The position numbers and the translations under genes are program-made. Shown here piece after piece: positions 47,722-60,597 of a DNA stretch of 64,000 nt. The stretch is from Sambucus nigra (lineage: Eukaryota > Streptophyta > Magnoliopsida > Dipsacales > Adoxaceae). The notes beneath the pieces are model-generated. The model ran no database searches. It was given only the letters and a program-made list of their open reading frames with translations, and had not been told where the DNA came from. The stretch is taken from assembly GCA_949130495.1 (NCBI GenBank), contig OX422219.1:268259111-268323110 (forward strand), written 5' to 3'. Each line of letters opens with the position of its first letter. The stretch's first letter is position 1.

Positions 47722-50478
47722 TGTGACCCCCTGCCTAAAAAAATACCGGGTGATCAGTCCTATACCAAATTAAAATAGGAATCCCAGTTCGATCATTCTT
47801 AGCATCACTATCGAAAACTTTTTAAAACATACTAACCACCTAGTATTCCAAAAACTAGTGCCAAATTTTAACTTTTTATTTAAATAAAATGGTACATGTG
47901 GAAATAATTATAAATCATTCACACAACTGAATAAGACTCAACTGAATAATTAATTACACAACTTGCCGAATAAACCATCGGCCACCAAAGTGAAATAGTC
48001 CAATACAAATATCCAACACAGGAGTAAACTAATCTGAAACAAAACTGAAAGTCTGGGCGACATGCTCTAAATGAAACTGAACTGATACAAGATTCCTACC
48101 CTAGGAATGAATGAATGATGCGTCTAATCCAAATTCCTGCTAGCATCCACATATGCCGCAGCTCCGTGTCCCTAGAATAGAATATCAATCCGGGCGTCCC
48201 TGTGGCTGGACACCTAAAAGGTTTTGAAAAGTGTTTTATAGCAAGGGTTAGAACCCAAAACATTTTGAAAATATTTAGCAAGTGAATTAACTGCAGTAAT
48301 TGAAAATGCATGAATGCGCTTCATATTTAAGTTAGTGTCGCACTCCCTTGTGGACATTCTCACCCATCCACTATTGTGCTCACCTACCAGTTACCTTAAC
48401 CCCACCTAGTTGTAATACCCCGTCCAACTAGTCCTGGTATAACCTTCCATTGCCATACTACTTTAACCTGAGTATAATGATTCTTGAATTATGAGTTATC
48501 TCACAATTAACTAATTAATTCCTCTTAGATAGTATCATATAACCGTGTCACAAGTTATATAAAGTAAATACATCACACATTGTATTATTACCTGTATATA
48601 ATATTTACTAACATTATATACGTACCTTTACTACAACATCAACACATAGAACATACGTACATCCATCCCTTCGAGTATACCCTCGCCGGATGATTCCCTC
48701 TAAAATGCTATCTCACTAGGTGTGCTCACAAAACCTAGTTCCCCAAGTTGGAATCGCTCACCAACTTGGACCAAAATATAAACCTAGTGGAGGTGGTCAT
48801 ATTCATTCTCTGAAAGTGAGATAAATCCCTCACCCATATATACCGGACGCTATGACCTGGGGATATACTCGCCCTACTCCTCAAGCTAGGGGATTCACCC
48901 ACATCGCGCAACCTCCCTTGATAGCACTAGAGTATATAAATTGAATAAATATCTAATCACTGATATTTACTATCACACACAATATATACACGTATATATA
49001 TATATATATATATATATACAATCCGACTCTAATTAAATTAATTATCACACTTATTAATTTAATAACTTGGTGTCACCCAACCATTATCCCCGGACTCACT
49101 TACTTGGCCCGTAACTTAATATTTTTTTGTGTCTATGTTCCGACTTCAAATTAATTACTCTCTCTCTCAATAATTTATTTAATACTTTGGTGTCACTTAA
49201 CCAACATATCCGGACTCGCTCACTTGGTCCATTTTACATCTCAAAATTTCACACCCACATATTCGTCCACAATGTGTCACACATTCATCTCCATAAATTC
49301 CCTCAATTATATTTACCTATAATTATCAACATACTCGGACTCGCTCGCTTAGTCCATTTTCAACATGCAAAACCAGCCCAAAAGTCTTTTTCTTAATAAT
49401 TATTCTCATGTATTAAAAACTGGCGGCACTGCGAGAATTCCTGTAGCTTTGATCGATCGAACCCCCTGGGTCGATCGATCGATCGTTCCAGTGTTCGTCT
49501 CCTTCAGCCCTCATTCAGCCATGGACAAAACCTAATGCTTTGATTCTCAATCTAAATCTTTACCCAAATACGATTAACATATACTCATTATGAGAGAAGG
49601 GTCTAAACATCCCACACACCTTAATTAATCAGCAAAATCCATTAATTTAGAGGTTTTCCCGATTTGGGTATTATCCGGGATTCAAATCTCCAATACCAAT
49701 TTCATTCATATTATCAACAATTAACCCTTTATTCTCACTGGTTTTTAACATGCGATTCATTCCTCTACATTCTAGAATCATAAACACAATTAATCTCACC
49801 CTTAATCCCATTAAGGTATATTAATTTCAAAAACCCAATTTAAATTTTGGTCACACACCCAAAATCAAATTTTGATTTACACATCACTATGATATGAATT
49901 GATTATCATCAATTTAAAAATCACAACAATTAACCACTTGCCTGGAATTGTTCGTAGTGTCTGATCCGTTGGTGTAGTCCCTTAATTTGGCTCCAACATC
50001 CCCAATTTGGCTTTGGATTTTCTTTCGCCCCATTTTCCTCTCAAGCCCTAGGCTTAGAGGTGAGTTGACTGTCGTTCCCTAATCTCTCAATTAGGTTAAA
50101 AGCATCCAATCCCGTTTTTGGCCATGTGGGTCTAATTAAAAAGGCCCAACTCACCCCGTTTGGGTCCGACTATGCCCAAAAATACCTCGAGACCCAATTA
50201 CTACCCTCGGGTACTCTCTTCTGACTATCTCGACCCATTCGGATGCAACCGCGCACTCATAATTGCCATCCGAAATACTTTTCGAAATTTCCAAATTTCA
50301 ACCTCAAAATGTGACACGTGAGATTTTGAACCATTAAACTTAAAATCGCCAATTATAATTAATCCGGCTCACTCAATTAAATTATCCAACTCATGAGTTT
50401 AAGTTTATCCAATTTAAATATTTTTATAACTCCCAAAAATAATTAAATATTTATTCCTCAAAATTATGGGGTGTTACA
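47722..50478 (-). repeat. Composite element LTR3 (2.76 kb, internally deleted)
   Basis: It is collinear with LTR2 except that ~835 bases are missing between the (TA)n run and the last 59-bp unit (junction near 49018). Its outer end GGGTGTTACA abuts the GTATG target duplication. Confidence 0.92.
49448..49485. repeat. Paired TCGATCGA palindromes, LTR3
   Basis: TTTGATCGATCGAA (left arm mutated by one base), spacer CCCCCTGGG, then TCGATCGATCGATCG. Confidence 0.88.
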
Positions 50479-50483
50479 GTATG

Positions 50484-52048
50484 CTGCTCTTATTATATTG
50501 TGACTCTATTTGATGAGTAGTGTAGCCTTATTGTTGTTGATTAAGAGTAGGGTTGTGATGATGTTATAATGTGTTTTTAATAAACTGAAAGTTGACATTT
50601 TTATGGAATAAAAATTTGGAGAAAATGTTGTTGTAATGTATTTTCATAATAAACTTAAAGTAGACATTTAATAGAATAAAAATGGGTAGAAAATATTAGT
50701 TCTGTATATTTTATAATAAAACTAAAAATGGACATTTTTATGGAAATAAAAATGTAAGAAAATATTATTGGAGTGTATTTTATTAGTAAACTGAAATAAA
50801 CATTTTCATAGAGTAAAAATTGTAAGAATTTTCATTTTGATATAATTCTAGTGAAAAAAAATAAACATTTTATGGAATAAAATGTAAAAAAATGTTATTC
50901 TAGCATATTTTCTAGTAAAATAAAATAATGGACATTTTTATAATATAAAAAATCAAGAAATTATTATTCTTGTTTAGAATAAAAGGCAAATGAACGTTTG
51001 TTGCAAATGGTATAAATTCTAGGAATGTATGTTTAATCCACTTGGTAGGATTTTAGTAATTTAAGTCCACTTTCTCGTGCATATAAACTTGTAGTATTTA
51101 ATAATAAATAAATGAACAAGTTTAAGAAAATTTGTGTCGGGTCTAAACATCTAATAAGATAAATGGAGGTTTTGGTCGTAAAAGAATGAGTGAAAAATGG
51201 AAGTATATTATGTAAAGGTGTTAATTTACATATTCGAAGTGTGAAAGTGTCAAGTGTAACATTATGGTATTGAACAAGTGTTAAAATGGATAAATGTGAT
51301 TTAAATGTTAAGCTGAAAACTTAATAATCATTTTAGGAATAACACTGGTTAAGGAACTGAATAGAAAGTTATATAAACAATGGGTAAATTAGTAATTTAC
51401 TTAAAGTGCTACATTTTGATGGAATAAAAATGTTAATGAATGTTTCTATACTAGTATGGGTGAAATTGAATAAAGTCCTAAAATGTGAATGATTTTTTGT
51501 ATAAGATCAATGTTTGTGGGAATAAAGGACCTAAAGATAAAGTAATAATTTTTCATTTATAATGGAAAAATAGACGGTTAAGTCCAAGGCTTTGGCTTCA
51601 GCCCAAAAATGGTAAAGTAATTTAAACATTATGAAAATGTTGAACATATTGGCAGTATAATTATATTGAATGATGCCGGGTTAAATAAATAAGGATGGCT
51701 ATGATGGGCCTAGTGGAGAAAGACCCCAAACCAACTACAGTATACTTGGCGTTCGGTGCCGGACAATGAAATTTTGTGAAACCGTGGGTGTGCGTAAGAT
51801 GGGTGTGTATGTTAGATGAATCCCTAAAGAAAATGCTAAGTAATGAATTCAATATTCATGAAAGAGGTATAAGTGAATGGAATTAACTTATTAAATTACT
51901 AATGGAATAATAATGCATTGAGTGTTTAATATTCATGTGGCAACATGGACGGTTTAATAAGATGAGGTAATGATGATTAAGCTACCTAATGAGGGTTGAA
52001 TCATAGTGAATACAAGCTTTCAAAGGAAAATGAGTCATTTCAAAACAC
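50484..52048 (+). repeat. 2.4-kb array, copy 2, second part
   Basis: It resumes at CTGCTCTTATTATATTG. The six ~66-base subrepeats (AATAAACTGAAAGT... ACATTTTTATGG) lie at 50577-50970. The TTGGCGTTCGGTGCCGGACA phrase lies near 51746. Confidence 0.9.
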
Positions 52049-54279
52049 GTTACCCCTTATGGAATTGCTTAGATTTTGAAATTTTCAAGGAAACAAGTGG
52101 GAAATAGATGAGTGGTCATTTGAGCGACCATACACGTCGTTCAAACGACGTGTAAAAGTCTCTAGTCTTTCTCTGTAAGCTGTCGACTTCTCATCCGTTA
52201 ACTCCAATCACAAATCAACCTTGGGCCTGACGAGATCAGAACAAATTGAATTGACTTGTTGGTTCTTTGGTTCGTGGGTATAAAAAAAAAGCCTTTAGCT
52301 TTTGTAGAAATCTGATCTCAGAAGAAGAGACAGGGGACGTGATGTTGTCACTTCTCTAATTGTTGTCATGATTAGAGCCTTGGATCAACTTTACAGGGCC
52401 GGGATTAAACTGAGGAAGGGTTGAGATGTTAGGGTTTTAGTGACATGGTTGCATATATGAGAAATAGGCGTGGGTTAGAAACCCCAATAGCCAAAAACTC
52501 TGGACAAATTTCCTCTCTCTCCTTTAGTCTATCATCCTCCATTTTTCAGTATAGCATCTAAACCCTCACCTTTAATTATTCAGTATTCGTCCCTTGTTCA
52601 TATAGAACAAAAAATACGAAGTTGTTGTTGGGGTTTTGACTAATATTTAAGGAGAAACTTTTTAGAAGAAAAAGGAGTGTGTTATTGGAGGTGTCTGCGA
52701 GGGTTTTAATTGAGCTTTTCTGGGAGTTTGTTGGAGCTCTCATGGAGATCTATTTGGTGGAGCTTGCCTGACTTCCTTTTAGGGCCACTTTTGGAGGTGA
52801 GGGAATCACCCATATTTATCACCACCACCACTTTGGAACTATTTAGGTGGGTATGCTGCCCTTATTATATTGTGACTCTATTTTATGAGTAGTGTAGCCT
52901 TATTGTTGCTGATTAAGAGTAGGGTTGTGATGATGTTATGATGTGTTTTTAATAAACTGAAAGTTGACATTTTTATGGAATAAAAATTTGGAGAAAATGT
53001 TGTTGTAATGTATTTTCATAATAAACTGAAAGTAGACATTTTCATAGAATAAAAATGGGTAGAAAATATTAGTTGTGTATATTTTCTAATAAAACTGAAA
53101 ATGGACATTTTTATGGAAATAAAAATGATAGAAAATATTATTGGAGTGTATTTTATTAGTAAACTGAAAATAAATATTTTCATAAAATAAAAATTGTAAG
53201 AATTGTCATTTTGATATAATTCTACTGAAAAAGAAATAATAAACATTTGATGGAATAAAATGTATAAAAAATGTTATTCTAGCATATTTTCTAGTAAAAT
53301 AAAATAATGGACATTTTTATGGAATAAAAAATCAAGAAAATATTATTCTTGTTTAGAATAAAAGGCAAATGAACGTTTGTTGCAAATGGTATAAATTCTA
53401 GTATGAATGTATGTTTAATCCACTCGGTAGGATTTTAATAATTAAAGTTCACTTTCTCATGCGTATAAGCTTGTAGTATTTGATAATAAATATATGAGCA
53501 AGTTTAAGAAAATTTGTGTTGGGTCTAAACATCTAATAAGACCACTGGAGATTTTGGTCATAAAAGAATGAGTGAAAAATGGAAGTATATTATGTAAAGG
53601 TGTTATTTTACATATTCAAAGTGTAAAAGTGTCAAGTGTAACATTGTGGTATTGAACAAGTGTTAAAATGGCTAAATGTGATTTTAAATGTTAAGCTGGA
53701 AACTTAATAATCATTTTAGAAATAACACTGGTTAAGGAACTAAATAGCAAGTTATATAAACAATGGGTAAATTTGTAATTTACTTAAAGTGCTACATTTT
53801 GATGGAATAAAAATGTTAATGAATGTTTCTACACTAGTATGGGTGAAATTGAATTAAGTCCTAAAATGTGAATGATTTTTTGTATAAGATCAATGTGTGT
53901 GGGACTAAAGCACCTAAGGATAAAGTAATAATTTTTCATGTATAATGGAAAAATGAACGGTTAAGTCCAAGGCTCTGGCTTCAGCCCAAAAATGGCAAAC
54001 TAATTTAAACATTATGAAAATGTTGAACATATTGGCAAGATAATTATATTGAATGATGTCGGGTTAAATAAATAAGAATGGCTATGATGGCCCTAGTGGC
54101 GAAAGACCCCAAACCAACTACAGTATACTTGTCGTTCGGTGCCGGACAACAAAATTTAATGAAACCGTGGGTGCGCGTGTGTTGTGATGGGTGTGTTTGT
54201 TAGATGAATCCCTAAAGAAAATGCTAAGTAATGAATTTAATATTCATGAAAGAGGTATAGGTGAATTGCATTAACTCAT
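52049..54279 (+). repeat. 2.4-kb array, copy 3, first part
   Basis: A palindrome doublet lies at 52113-52152 and the subrepeats at 52948-53345. It is interrupted after ...TTAACTCAT by a solo LTR. Confidence 0.92.
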
Positions 54280-56985
54280 TGTAATAACCCTCGCTTATGA
54301 GAACATATTTTATATTTATTTACTAGGTATGGTAATTAGATATAAAATGTTGAGTTATGGGTTGAGTATTAAATTAATGTAGAAAAGTTAAAATTTACTA
54401 TGAGGTTTCATATTCACCGTAACTATAGGTGAATATTGCCATGTTATGTTTTATAATATCATAAGAATTAAAATGATATTTGGCTTAATAACGAGACCGG
54501 AACTTAAAATGAATTATAAATTGTCCAAATGATAATTTGGAGGCCGTAGTTGAGTCCGGAACGTGTGAGATAGTCAAATATTGTGCCATATTGTATTTTG
54601 AGGTTTTTGGCACTTTTGACTGGTTATACCTTAAAATGCAGTTGCGTGTTATTTTATCGCAATATTGGTTAATTAAGTTGGGATTTGGACATATGCCACG
54701 ACTTAGTCTAACTAAGTCTTCTATTTTTCCCAAATTTCATTTCCTAAACCTAGAGAGAGAGCTTGAGTGAGGAAGTGAAAGAGCAGAGAGAAGAGAAGAG
54801 ATTGAAGATTGAGGGAGGATTCTTGCTTCTACACAAGGAAAATCTGCATTGTCTCAATTGAGGCAAGTTTTCTACATGCTATTTATGATTTAAGAAAAAT
54901 GATTTGTAGTGATAATGGTGTATTGATCATGGTTTCACTAGTTTAGGGTTTGTTTGTGTATTTGTTGGTTTTGAATCATTGAAAAATAATTTGGATGATT
55001 ATTGATGATTATGGTTGTAGTTAGTAGCATTTATGTTATGTTGGTGGCAATAAATGAGTTGTCTTTGGGATTATCTTAAAAAAGTAAGATTTGGTTTGGT
55101 CTAGGTCTGCAAAGATCGGTCGACCGCGATTCTCAGACCGGTCGATCGGGCCTTCGGGAGAGGGCAAACTGCTTTCTTTCAAAGGCATAAAAAAATTTAT
55201 GGCGCGGTCGATCGCGATCCCCTGACCGGTCGACCGGCCCTGCCGAAATGAACTTTTTGCTTTTATTCCTAGGAAAAATCTTGAGACGCGGTCGACCGCG
55301 GTCTTGGGACCGGTCGATCGGTCCCCCGTTCTCTTCCCTAAAATTTTACTTTCATTTTTCAAATATTTTCTCTTCATAGGGACTTAAGGACCTTCTTAAA
55401 TGAAGTAAATATAGGGTCTTAGAGTATTAGTTGAGTTTGGTCAACATCCTAGACTCGAAGGGTCATCTAGGGTTCATTTCAAGGGGGGTTTAATGTAATG
55501 TTCAGGCATTACTTCTCTCATGTAGTTTTATAATAATCTAGGAGATCTTAGATTCCAATTTGGAGACTTTAGGAGTTATTGTGAGCTAGGTTTGATTTGA
55601 TGGTCTATTATGAAGCCAAAAATGAGGCTTTGGAAAATAACTTGGGAGTTTAACTATTTATTGAGGTTGTTCTGATGTTGTGAAATACATATAGTTCCGG
55701 ATAATCTTAATGCATTTGATAAAATGTAAAATGGATAAAGTAAAGGATAATTTACTAAATCATGTAATGGAAATTAATAAAATGGATGATACACACCTCT
55801 CTAAATACCATCTTAAGGGAAGTCCGTGCGTGAGTTGAAACCCCCTGGCTAATGAATGAAGGGTGGATATAGTCCTAGGCCATATGAGCGCTTGTTTTAT
55901 ATTTTCTACGATGGGTAGGAGATTCCGGGTGTGGTATTGACTACCCCGCAGGCATATGGCTGCTTCCCAACATTTCAATAGGATCCCAGGTTGTCTTATG
56001 ATAGGCCCTGGAAGATGATGGTTATTTAGGGGCACGCACAGTGGGGAAACCCGGACGGGCGGTCCTAGAATCGTTATATTCATATACTTATAACTATTCT
56101 AATTATCGAGTTGGACTCGATGGAATATTAATGGCACAAAGAGCAAAGTATATGCCACAAAGAGCATACAATTGAGATTAGTGCCATAAAGAGCACATGA
56201 TAATAATTGTATTCCTGATAGGGAATGGAAATGAGATAAAATGAAAAGGATAAAAGATGAAAACGGTTGATAAGTATTCTTAATTGCATATATAATCGAT
56301 TCTTCCCTTATAATTATGAACTTGTCTTAATTTATTTCATTGTTTTCATGCTAGAATATCATTTCTATCATCCATGCTTATCTGTTCATCATTGTCCTAC
56401 TTGTCATTTATCTGGTGATCACATAAAAACCGGGCTCTGGCTGGTTCTTCTTTCTTGTTGTGCATACATATATATTATATCCGCTCAGGTGTTCCGTCGC
56501 AAGTTCGCCCGTAATGACCTTCCTATTCCAGTGTTTCGAGGAGCCGTGACATTTTGCGGATATCACGGGACTTTTTGTGTAGACGCCTTCCTCATTGTTT
56601 TCTAGTTATGGTCAGTCCTTATTCGGGTGTGTGGCCCAAATGGTTGTAATTATATAATGGATGTATTATGTAACACATGGACCTTATTGTATATTGTATG
56701 AATTCTATTGACCGACATTTCATTCGTCCCTTCCCTTATTATGGTTGGTATATATATATATGCTTGTGGGAGTTCCCACCTTTCTTTTCTATTATGGGTT
56801 GTCAATGATGTTTTATTTAAATTATTACAGAATTTTTTTTTGATGACCCATTTTCTGAAATATTGTGTGGTTATCCCGTATTCTCTTTATGTTGTCACGA
56901 TGATGAGGATGATATTTATCCATGATTCCTATATTATCGGAGTATCGGGCTGGCCACCCCTTATTTCGAATACCAGGTTGTCACA
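54280..56985 (+). mobile_element. 2.7-kb solo gypsy LTR in array copy 3
   Basis: The ends are TGTAATAACCCTC and GGTTGTCACA, with target duplication CTCAT (54275-54279, 56986-56990). It is in the opposite orientation to its relatives at 19819 and 25455. It shares the purine-rich leader (GAAGAGAAGAGATTGAAG, ~54790) and the GGTCGACC palindrome block. No internal domain. Confidence 0.93.
55117..55322. repeat. Three paired GGTCGACC palindromes in the plus-strand solo LTR
   Basis: Pair 1: CGGTCGACCG (55117-55126) and ACCGGTCGATCGG. Pair 2: CGCGGTCGATCGCG and ACCGGTCGACCGG. Pair 3: CGCGGTCGACCGCG (55287-55300) and ACCGGTCGATCGGT (55309-55322), spacer GTCTTGGG. Confidence 0.9.
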
Positions 56986-56990
56986 CTCAT

Positions 56991-57163
56991 TAATTTACTA
57001 ATGCAATAATAATGCATTGAGTGTTTACTATTCATGTGGCAACATAGACGGTTTAATAAGATGAGGTAATGATGTTTAATCTACCTAATGAGGGTTGAAT
57101 CATAGTGAATACAAGCGTGTGTCACATACGGCTTTTAAAGGAAAATGAGTAATTTCTAAACAC
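56991..57163 (+). repeat. 2.4-kb array, copy 3, second part
   Basis: The short remainder of copy 3 after the solo LTR, up to the next GTTACC marker. Confidence 0.9.
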
Positions 57164-59565
57164 GTTACCCCTTATGGCATTGCTTAGATTTTGAAATTTT
57201 CAAGGAAACAAGTGGGAAACAGATGAGTGGTCATTTGAGCGACCATACACGTCGTTTAAACGACTTGTAAAAGACTTGAGTCTTTCTCTATAAGCTGTCG
57301 ACTTCTCTTCCATTAACTCCAATCACAAATCAACCTTGGGCCTGACGAGTTCAGAACAAACGGAATTGACTTGTGGGTTCTTTGTTTCGTGGGCATCAGA
57401 AAAAGAACCTTTAGCTTTTGTACAAATATGATCTCATAACAAGACACATGGGACATGATGTTGTCACTTCTCTAATTTTTGTCATGATTAAAGCCTTGGA
57501 ATAACTTTGAAGGGCCGGGATTAAACTGAGGAAGGGTTGAGATGTTAGGGTTTTAGTGACTTGGTTGCATATATGAGAAATAGGCATGGGTTAGAACCCC
57601 CTATGGCCAAAAACTCTCGACAGATTTCCTTTCTCTCCTTTAGTCTGTCAACCTCCATTTTTCAGTATAGCACCTACACCCACACCATTAATTATTTAAT
57701 ATTTTTCCCTTGTTCATATAGAACTAAAAAATACGAAGTTGTTGTTGGGGTTTTGACTAATATTTAAGGAGAAACTTTTTAGAAGAAAAATGAGTGTGTT
57801 ATTAGAGGTGTCTGAAGAGGGTTTTAATGGAGGTTTTATGGGAGTTTGTTGGAGCTCTCATGGAAATCTATTTGGTGGAGCTTGCCTGACTTCCTTTTAG
57901 GTCCATTTTTGGAGGTTGGAGAATCACCCATCCTTATCACCACCACCACTTTGGAGCTATTTAGGTGGGTATGTTACTCTTATTATTGTGACTCTATTTG
58001 ATGAGTAGTGTAGCCGTATTGTTGTTGATTAAGATTAGGGTTGTGATGATGTTATGATGTGTTTTTAATAAACAGAAAGTTGACATTTTTATGGAGTAAA
58101 AATTTGGAGAAAATGTGGTTGTAATTTATTTTCATAATAAACTTAAAGTAGACATTTTCATAGAATAAAAATGGGTGGAAAATATTAGTTGTGTATATTT
58201 TCTAATAAAACTGAAAATGTACATTTTTATGGAAATAAAAATGTAAGAAAATATTATTGGAGAGTATTTTATTAGTAAACTGAAATAAACATTTTCATAG
58301 AATAAAAATTGTAAGAATTGTCATTTTGGTATAATTCTAGTGAAAAAGAAATAATAAACATTTTACGAAATAAAATGTAAAAAAATGTTATTCTAGCATA
58401 TTTTCTAGTAAAATAAAATAATGGACATTTTTATGGAATAAAAAATCAAGAAATTATTATTCTTGTTTAGAATAAAAGGCAAATGAACGTTTGTTGCAAA
58501 TGGTATAAATTCTAGAATGAATGTGTGTTTAATCCAATCGGTAAGATTTTAGTAATTAAAGTCCACTTTCTCATGCGTATAAACCTGTAGTATTTGATAA
58601 TAAATATATGAGCAAGTTTAAGTAAATTTACATTGGGTCTAAACATCTAATAAGACAAATGGAGATTTTGGTCATAAAAGAATGAGTGAAAAATGGAAGT
58701 ATATTATGTAAAGGTGTTATTTTACATATTTGAAGTGTAAAAGTGTCAAGTGTAACATTGTGGTATTGAACAAGTGTTAAAATGGCTAAATGTGATTTAA
58801 ATGTTAAGATGAAAACTTAATAATCATTTTAGAAATAACACTGGTTAAGGAACTAAATAGCAAGTTATACAAACAATGGGTAAATTGGTAATTTACTTAA
58901 AGTGCTACATTTTGACGGAATAAAAATGTTAATGAATGTTTCTATACTAGTATGGGTGATATTGAATTAAGTCCTAAAATGTGAATGATTTTTTGTATAA
59001 GATCAATGTGCATAGGTTTAAAGCACCTAAGGATAAAGTAATAAATTTTCATGTGTAATGTAAAAATGGACGGTTAAGTCCAAGGCTTTGGCATCAGCCC
59101 AAAAATGGCAAACAAATTTAAACATTATGAAAATGTTTAACATATTGGAAAGATAATTATGTTGAATGATGTCGGGTTAAATAAATAAGGATCGCTATGA
59201 TGGCCCTAGTGGCGAAAGACCCCAAACCAACTACAGTATACTTGGCGTTCGGTGCCGGACAACGAAATTTCGTGAAACCGTGGGTGCACGTGTGTTGTGA
59301 TGGGTGTGTATGTTAGATGAATCCCTAAAGAAAATGCTAAGTAATGAATTTAATATTCATGAAAGAGTTATAAGTGAATGGCATTAACTCATTAATTTAC
59401 TAATGCAATAATATTGCATTGAGTGTTTAATGTTCATGTGGCAACATGGATGGTTTAATAAGATAAGGTAATGATGTTTAAGCTACCTAATGAGGGTTGA
59501 ATCATAGTGAATACAAGCGTGTGTCACATAAGGCTTTCAAAGGAAAATGAGTAATTTATAAACAC
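57164..59565 (+). repeat. 2.4-kb array, copy 4 (uninterrupted, 2402 bp)
   Basis: The only monomer without an insertion, so the reference for the family. In order: palindrome doublet (~57230), a CATATATGAGAAATAGG TATA-like phrase (~57567), a pyrimidine tract with TTTCAGTATAG, CAC triplets (~57940), six AT-rich subrepeats (58066-58450), then AT-rich non-coding DNA. No gene. Confidence 0.93.
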
Positions 59566-60597
59566 GTTACCCCTTATGGCATTGCTTAGATTTTGAAATT
59601 TTCAAGGAAACAAGTGGGAAACAGATGAGTGGTCGTTTGAGCGACCATACACGTAGTTCAAATGACGTGTAAAAGACTCGAGTCTTTCTCTGTAAGCTGT
59701 CCACTTCTCATCCGTTAACTCCAATCACAAATTAACCTTGGGCCTGACGAGTTCAGAACAAATGGAATTGACTTGTGGGTTCTTTGGTTCGTGGGTATCA
59801 GAAAAAGAACCTTTAGCTTTTGTACAAATCTGATCTAAGAACAAGACACATGGGACGTGATGTTGTCACTGCTCGAATAGTTGTCATGATTAAAGCCTTG
59901 GAATAACTTTGTAGGTCCGGGATTACACTGAGGAAGGGTTGAAATATTAGCGTTTTAGTGACTTGGTTTCATATAAGAGAAATGGCGTGGGTTAGAACCC
60001 CCAATGGCCATAAACTCTCGACAGATTTCCTCTCTCTCCTTTAGTCTGTCATCCTCTATTTTTCAGTATAGCACCTACACCCACACCATTAATTATTCAG
60101 TATTTGTCCCTTATTCATATAGAACTAAAAAATATGAAGTTGTTGTTGGGGTTTTGACTAATATTTAAGGAGAAACTTTTTAGAAGAAAAATGAGTGTGT
60201 TATTAGAGGTGTCTGAAGAGTGTTTTAATGGAGTTTTCTGGGAGTTTGTTGGAGCTCTCATGGAGATCTATTTGTTGGAGCTTGCCTGACTTCCTTTTAG
60301 GGCCACTTTTGGAGGTGGGAGAATCACCCATCCTTATCACCACCACAACTTTGGAGCTATTTAGGTGGGTATGTTGCTCTTATTATATTGTGACTCTATT
60401 TGATGAGTAGTGTAGCCTTATTGTTGCTGATTAAGAGTAGGGTTGTGATGATGTTATGATGTGTTTTTAATAAACTGAAAGTTGATATTTTTATGGAATA
60501 AAAATTTGGAGAAAATGTTATTGTAATGTATTTTCATAATAAACTGAAAGTAGACATTTTCATAGAATAAAAATGGGTAGAAAATATTAGTTGTGTA
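59566..60597 (+). repeat. 2.4-kb array, copy 5, truncated
   Basis: Runs from the GTTACC marker into the second subrepeat (60469-60597). There it is cut by the gypsy LTR fragment. Confidence 0.9.

Larger units (their letters stand above)
24238..50478 (-). mobile_element. 26.2-kb composite LTR element: three LTRs, two internal regions
   Basis: The outer ends are TGTGACACCCCGCC and GGGTGTTACA, with target duplication GTATG (24233-24237 and 50479-50483). On the minus strand the order is LTR3, internal 2, LTR2, internal 1, LTR1. Each internal region has its own primer site and purine tract. Such LTR-int-LTR-int-LTR units arise by unequal recombination or by integration next to a sister copy. The single outer duplication shows that it behaves as one locus. 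LTR1 carries a later 10.9-kb insertion. No pol is present, only a dead gag, so the family is non-autonomous. Confidence 0.92.

Noticed and set aside
57164..59565. The 2.4-kb monomer as a complete LTR or a gene
   Set aside because: I could not find TG...CA ends with target duplications around any copy, and no ORF is conserved between copies. It is left as a tandem repeat of unknown origin.
18339..60597. Centromeric satellite or ribosomal spacer array
   Set aside because: Chromodomain-like elements and a long-monomer array would suit heterochromatin, but no rRNA sequence or known centromere motif is visible. The location cannot be judged from the sequence.
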